The notes beneath the pieces were generated by a model. The model searched no databases. It had not been told where the DNA came from and saw only the letters and a list, made by a program, of their open reading frames with translations. Both the position numbers and the translations under genes were made by a program. Shown one piece after another: positions 61,577-64,000 of a stretch of DNA of 64,000 nucleotides. The stretch comes from Luteimonas vadosa (lineage in GTDB: Bacteria; Pseudomonadota; Gammaproteobacteria; Xanthomonadales; Xanthomonadaceae). The stretch lies in contig NZ_BAABJY010000002.1 of the NCBI RefSeq assembly GCF_039543545.1, positions 1-64,000 on the forward strand. Reading direction: 5' to 3'. Numbering within the stretch: position 1 is the first letter of the stretch; every line of letters begins with the position of its first letter.

Positions 61577-62266
61577 TTAAGGCTGTACTTCGCGCAGATC
61601 CGCGGAGGCGATCCGCCAGGCGGCCGGGCCGCCATCGCCTGCCGGACGCCGCAGCACGTAGGTGCCGCGGTAGCGTTGCACGGTGCCGTCCCGGCGCGTG
61701 CTCGTGAACGCCACCGGGACCTGCACCAGGCTCGACCCCGACGTGCCTCCAGCGGGTTCGAGCTCGCCGACCTGCACCTCGATGCCCGCGACGTTCGTGA
61801 ACGCATCGGCGAACTGGTCCGGGGACTGTCCGCTGCTGCGGCCGCCATCGGACCACAGTGAGTACGCGTGGCCGTAATTTCCGGCGTTGATTGCCGCGTA
61901 ATAATCGCGCACGACGCCTGCGGGGCCCGGGCCGGCCGGATCGCCGGGCACCGTAGTCGCGTCTTCCTGGGCGAGCAGTCCGGTTTCGGGGTTGTCTTCC
62001 AGCGGGGGCAGCTCGAAGGGGTCACCGGGCAGCGCGTCGGGCGCGGGGGCGGGCGGGGCGCCGCTGATCGCGACCTGGCGCGGTCCGGGGGCATCGGGCA
62101 TCCCCGTCACCGAACCACTGCCGCCTTCCGGGGCAGGCAGGGTGCCGTCCGCCGCCGTGCCGCCGTTGTGGCCGCCGGCGCGGTCGCCTTCGTCGCCGCA
62201 GGCGGAAAGCAGCAGTGCCGCCAGGAGGACCAGCAGGCCTGCGGAGAGGGTTCGAATACGTTGCAT
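61577..62266 (-). CDS. Lipoprotein with NTF2-like region
   Basis: This 229-residue protein has a signal peptide with lipobox LLSAC, a long Pro/Gly/Ala-rich linker (about 25-110), and a C-terminal domain of about 110 residues (VVRDYYAAINAGNYGHAYSLWSDGG ... RYRGTYVLRR) that resembles NTF2-like/SnoaL folds. ATG at 62264-62266. It is seven bases downstream of the DUF1439 gene, so probably co-transcribed. Confidence 0.75.
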   Translation of the reverse strand: MQRIRTLSAGLLVLLAALLLSACGDEGDRAGGHNGGTAADGTLPAPEGGSGSVTGMPDAPGPRQVAISGAPPAPAPDALPGDPFELPPLEDNPETGLLAQEDATTVPGDPAGPGPAGVVRDYYAAINAGNYGHAYSLWSDGGRSSGQSPDQFADAFTNVAGIEVQVGELEPAGGTSGSSLVQVPVAFTSTRRDGTVQRYRGTYVLRRPAGDGGPAAWRIASADLREVQP

Positions 62267-62273
62267 GGCTTCC

Positions 62274-62837
62274 TCAGCGATCCAGGTGGACGACAACCAG
62301 CCCGCGCTCGATCGCGACCTTGCCGATGCGACTGCCGGCCGGCATTTTCGACAGCAGGTCGGGTTCGAGCTGGTAGACCGGTTCGCTGCGCGCGTATTCG
62401 GCCAGCAGGGTGTTCAGGATACCGCGTGCGCCGCCGCCAAGTGCCGTGCCGGAGTCGGGCAGGTCGAATTGCAGCAACTCCGGATCGCTGAGGTGGAGTC
62501 CGCGCGTCGCCGGGTCGTAGCGCAGGCCGCTGGCGAGCGCCAAGCGTCCGGTCGGGTTGCCACTGCCGCCCAAGCCATCGATGCCAACGTCGAAATCCAG
62601 CCGCAGCCGGGATTCCCCGGGCACGATCGACAGGCCCGGGTTGGCCATCGTCACCGACACCAGCCCGCCGAGCTTGTCGAAGGTGCGGGGGAACCGCCGG
62701 TCCATGGACCGTTGCAGCTGCGGCGCGGTGAACGCGACCTGGTTGTTGAGCCAGGCCGAGACCAGCCCGAGTGTGGTGCAGGCGGCCAGGACGGAGACAA
62801 GGGCGGCGATGCCGATGGCTCGGAGGGAGGACGACAT
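62274..62837 (-). CDS. DUF1439-type lipoprotein (YceB-like)
   Basis: This protein of about 187 residues has a signal peptide with lipobox VLAAC and a DUF1439 domain: FTAPQLQRSMDRRFPRTF, SVTMANPGLSIVPGESRLRLDFDV, and a C-terminal RIGKVAIERGLVVVHLDR. Members are TULIP-fold lipid-binding-like outer-membrane lipoproteins. ATG at 62835-62837. Confidence 0.8.
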   Translation of the reverse strand: MSSSLRAIGIAALVSVLAACTTLGLVSAWLNNQVAFTAPQLQRSMDRRFPRTFDKLGGLVSVTMANPGLSIVPGESRLRLDFDVGIDGLGGSGNPTGRLALASGLRYDPATRGLHLSDPELLQFDLPDSGTALGGGARGILNTLLAEYARSEPVYQLEPDLLSKMPAGSRIGKVAIERGLVVVHLDR

Positions 62838-62924
62838 GGGCAGTTCCGCTCGGGGGACGATCGCGCGCACCCTAGCGCATCACGGTGAACGCGGCATCAT
62901 CGACGAACGATGCCGTACCTGGCG

Positions 62925-63377
62925 TCAGTCGGGATCGGCCAGCACCCGCCGGCCGGGTTGCAGCCAGGCGACGAATACGCCCAGCAACAGCAACGCGACG
63001 GTGCCCGCCAGGATCTGCTTGGCGACCAGCACTGCCGGCAGGGGTTGGACGGCGTAATAAACCAGGTAACCCGGAATGGCGGAGAACAGCGCCAGCGCCA
63101 GGCCGAAACGCAGGCCCTGGCCAATGACCGGTTTGCCCCTGTCGTCGCCCTGTGCGTACAGCCAGGTCAACGCGGTGCCGATGCACGCATGGGCGAGCAG
63201 CATCCAACCGAAGTAGGCACCGGCTTCTGCCTTTGGGCGATACAAGCCCGGGAGCGACTGGTAGTCCGCGTCCAGCCACCAGCCATGGATGGCGAAGTCG
63301 AGCATGAGCGTGGCGATCGACACCAGCGCGGCGCAGACCCAGAAGCGCTTGCTGGAGACCAGGCGTGTGTTCTGCAT
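62925..63377 (-). CDS. Four-helix membrane protein
   Basis: This 150-residue protein has four membrane helices (about 12-32, 57-75, 85-106 and 115-138). Conserved-looking polar residues lie in helix 1 (FAIHGWWLDADYQ) and in loops (YRPKAEAG). It is like small hypothetical inner-membrane proteins of xanthomonads; no function known. ATG at 63375-63377. Confidence 0.65.
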   Translation of the reverse strand: MQNTRLVSSKRFWVCAALVSIATLMLDFAIHGWWLDADYQSLPGLYRPKAEAGAYFGWMLLAHACIGTALTWLYAQGDDRGKPVIGQGLRFGLALALFSAIPGYLVYYAVQPLPAVLVAKQILAGTVALLLLGVFVAWLQPGRRVLADPD

Positions 63378-63469
63378 GCGGCATTCCTGGAACGCGACGG
63401 CGGCATGCTAGCGCGGGACCGGGTGCGCGTCGATGGCGGCAATACGGGCCATTCCACGGGCGCAAAAGG

Positions 63470-64000
63470 TCATCGGCCGGCGCGCGGGTCCGCGCCACCG
63501 CCCCGGGCGCGCAGCAGCGGCAATGGATCGTAGGCCCCGTTCGCTCCGTAAATGCCGTAATGCAGGTGCGGCGGCGTGCCTTGCGCATTGCCGCTGTCGC
63601 CGACCGAGCCCAGTCGATCGCCGGGCATGACGACCTGCCCGACCGCTAGGTCCTTGGTCCAGGCATCGAGGTGGGCGTAGTAGTGCCGCTCCCGTGCCGG
63701 GCCAATGATCCAGACCTGCTTCCCGCCCAGCCCGCCTTCCTGGATCGCCGCCACCACGCCACGCGTCGCGCTGAGCACCGGGGTGCCGCGCGGCGCGAAG
63801 ATGTCGACCCCGGCATGGGACCGATCCTTGCCGCGTGCGGCACCGAACGTATCGGCCACGCGCGCCGGCGCAACGCCTTCGACGGGCATGGCCAGCGACG
63901 CCGGGGGCGGCAGCCGGGACAATTCCCACAGCGCGCGCGGCCTCGCCATGAAGGGCTGGTGCCAGGCCCAATAGCCCGCGGCCGACAGGAGCGCGATCGT
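63470..64000 (-). CDS. Partial M23-family metallopeptidase
   Basis: The frame continues past the right edge: codons upstream of the in-window ATG (63949) read as a signal-anchor helix (IALLSAAGYWAWHQPF), so the true start lies outside. The M23 lysostaphin-like domain has SHAGVDIFAPRGTPVLS (zinc His and Asp), YYAHLDAW and HLHYGIYG with the late His. It cleaves peptidoglycan crosslinks. The catalytic residues appear intact. Confidence 0.9.
   Translation of the reverse strand, partial: TIALLSAAGYWAWHQPFMARPRALWELSRLPPPASLAMPVEGVAPARVADTFGAARGKDRSHAGVDIFAPRGTPVLSATRGVVAAIQEGGLGGKQVWIIGPARERHYYAHLDAWTKDLAVGQVVMPGDRLGSVGDSGNAQGTPPHLHYGIYGANGAYDPLPLLRARGGGADPRAGR

Overview
The window comes from a very GC-rich gammaproteobacterium. 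Gene content and arrangement (an AmgK/MurU recycling pair, xanthomonad-style ManC, suf operon, Bpt leucyltransferase, PurT, a DUF5916 barrel) suggest Lysobacteraceae/Xanthomonadaceae, of a Lysobacter or Luteimonas kind. The genus is inferred; no rRNA, tRNA or plasmid/phage hallmark gene was seen.

Region 1 (1-9940) is a chromosomal integron. A full-length IntI-type integrase (8921-9940, + strand) is divergent from a cassette array on the - strand. I count 17 attC sites, 17 complete cassettes and an 18th cut by the left edge, so the array continues outside the window. Most attC sites fall into two interleaved sequence families, and four are divergent. Fifteen complete cassettes carry an ORF and two have no convincing one; one of those two has a strong nested hairpin. 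Most products are small and membrane-bound, lipoprotein or secreted. Recognisable ones are a DUF2726 protein, an Excalibur-domain protein, an FRG-domain protein and a TPR protein. Cassette DNA is visibly less GC-rich than the rest.

Region 2 (10.0-24 kb) holds an acyltransferase, a D,D-carboxypeptidase, a PH-domain membrane protein, a 41-residue membrane peptide, and an SPFH / ribbon-helix-helix / DUF4177-like / hydrolase operon with a clear promoter. It continues with purT, a protein with a histone-H1-like tail, a PAP2 phosphatase - bpt - secreted nuclease operon, an EF-hand protein, tesB and an AmpD-like amidase.

Region 3 (24-41 kb) holds MOSC and hydrolase genes, rlmKL, two pirins, endonuclease V with a histidine phosphatase, and murU/amgK separated by a small terminal-inverted-repeat element. 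Then come manC, cysD and a cysN-cysC fusion, two GlsB/YeaQ membrane proteins, an M20 dipeptidase, a ComEA-like HhH protein and HutD.

Region 4 (41-54 kb) holds a Fur-controlled siderophore receptor with a PepSY partner, and the suf Fe-S operon (regulator, sufB, C, D, S, then a small membrane protein, a GNAT and a Rieske protein). It ends with a three-gene zinc protease / RimK / AspA-AstE cluster.

Region 5 (54-64 kb) holds the most interesting non-integron locus: a SLOG-like membrane protein, a TIR-TM-TPR protein and a small unknown protein in one direction, a plausible immune or nucleotide-signalling operon. After it come a SET-domain methyltransferase, a DUF5916 outer-membrane barrel, two lipoproteins, a membrane protein and a partial M23 peptidase at the right edge.
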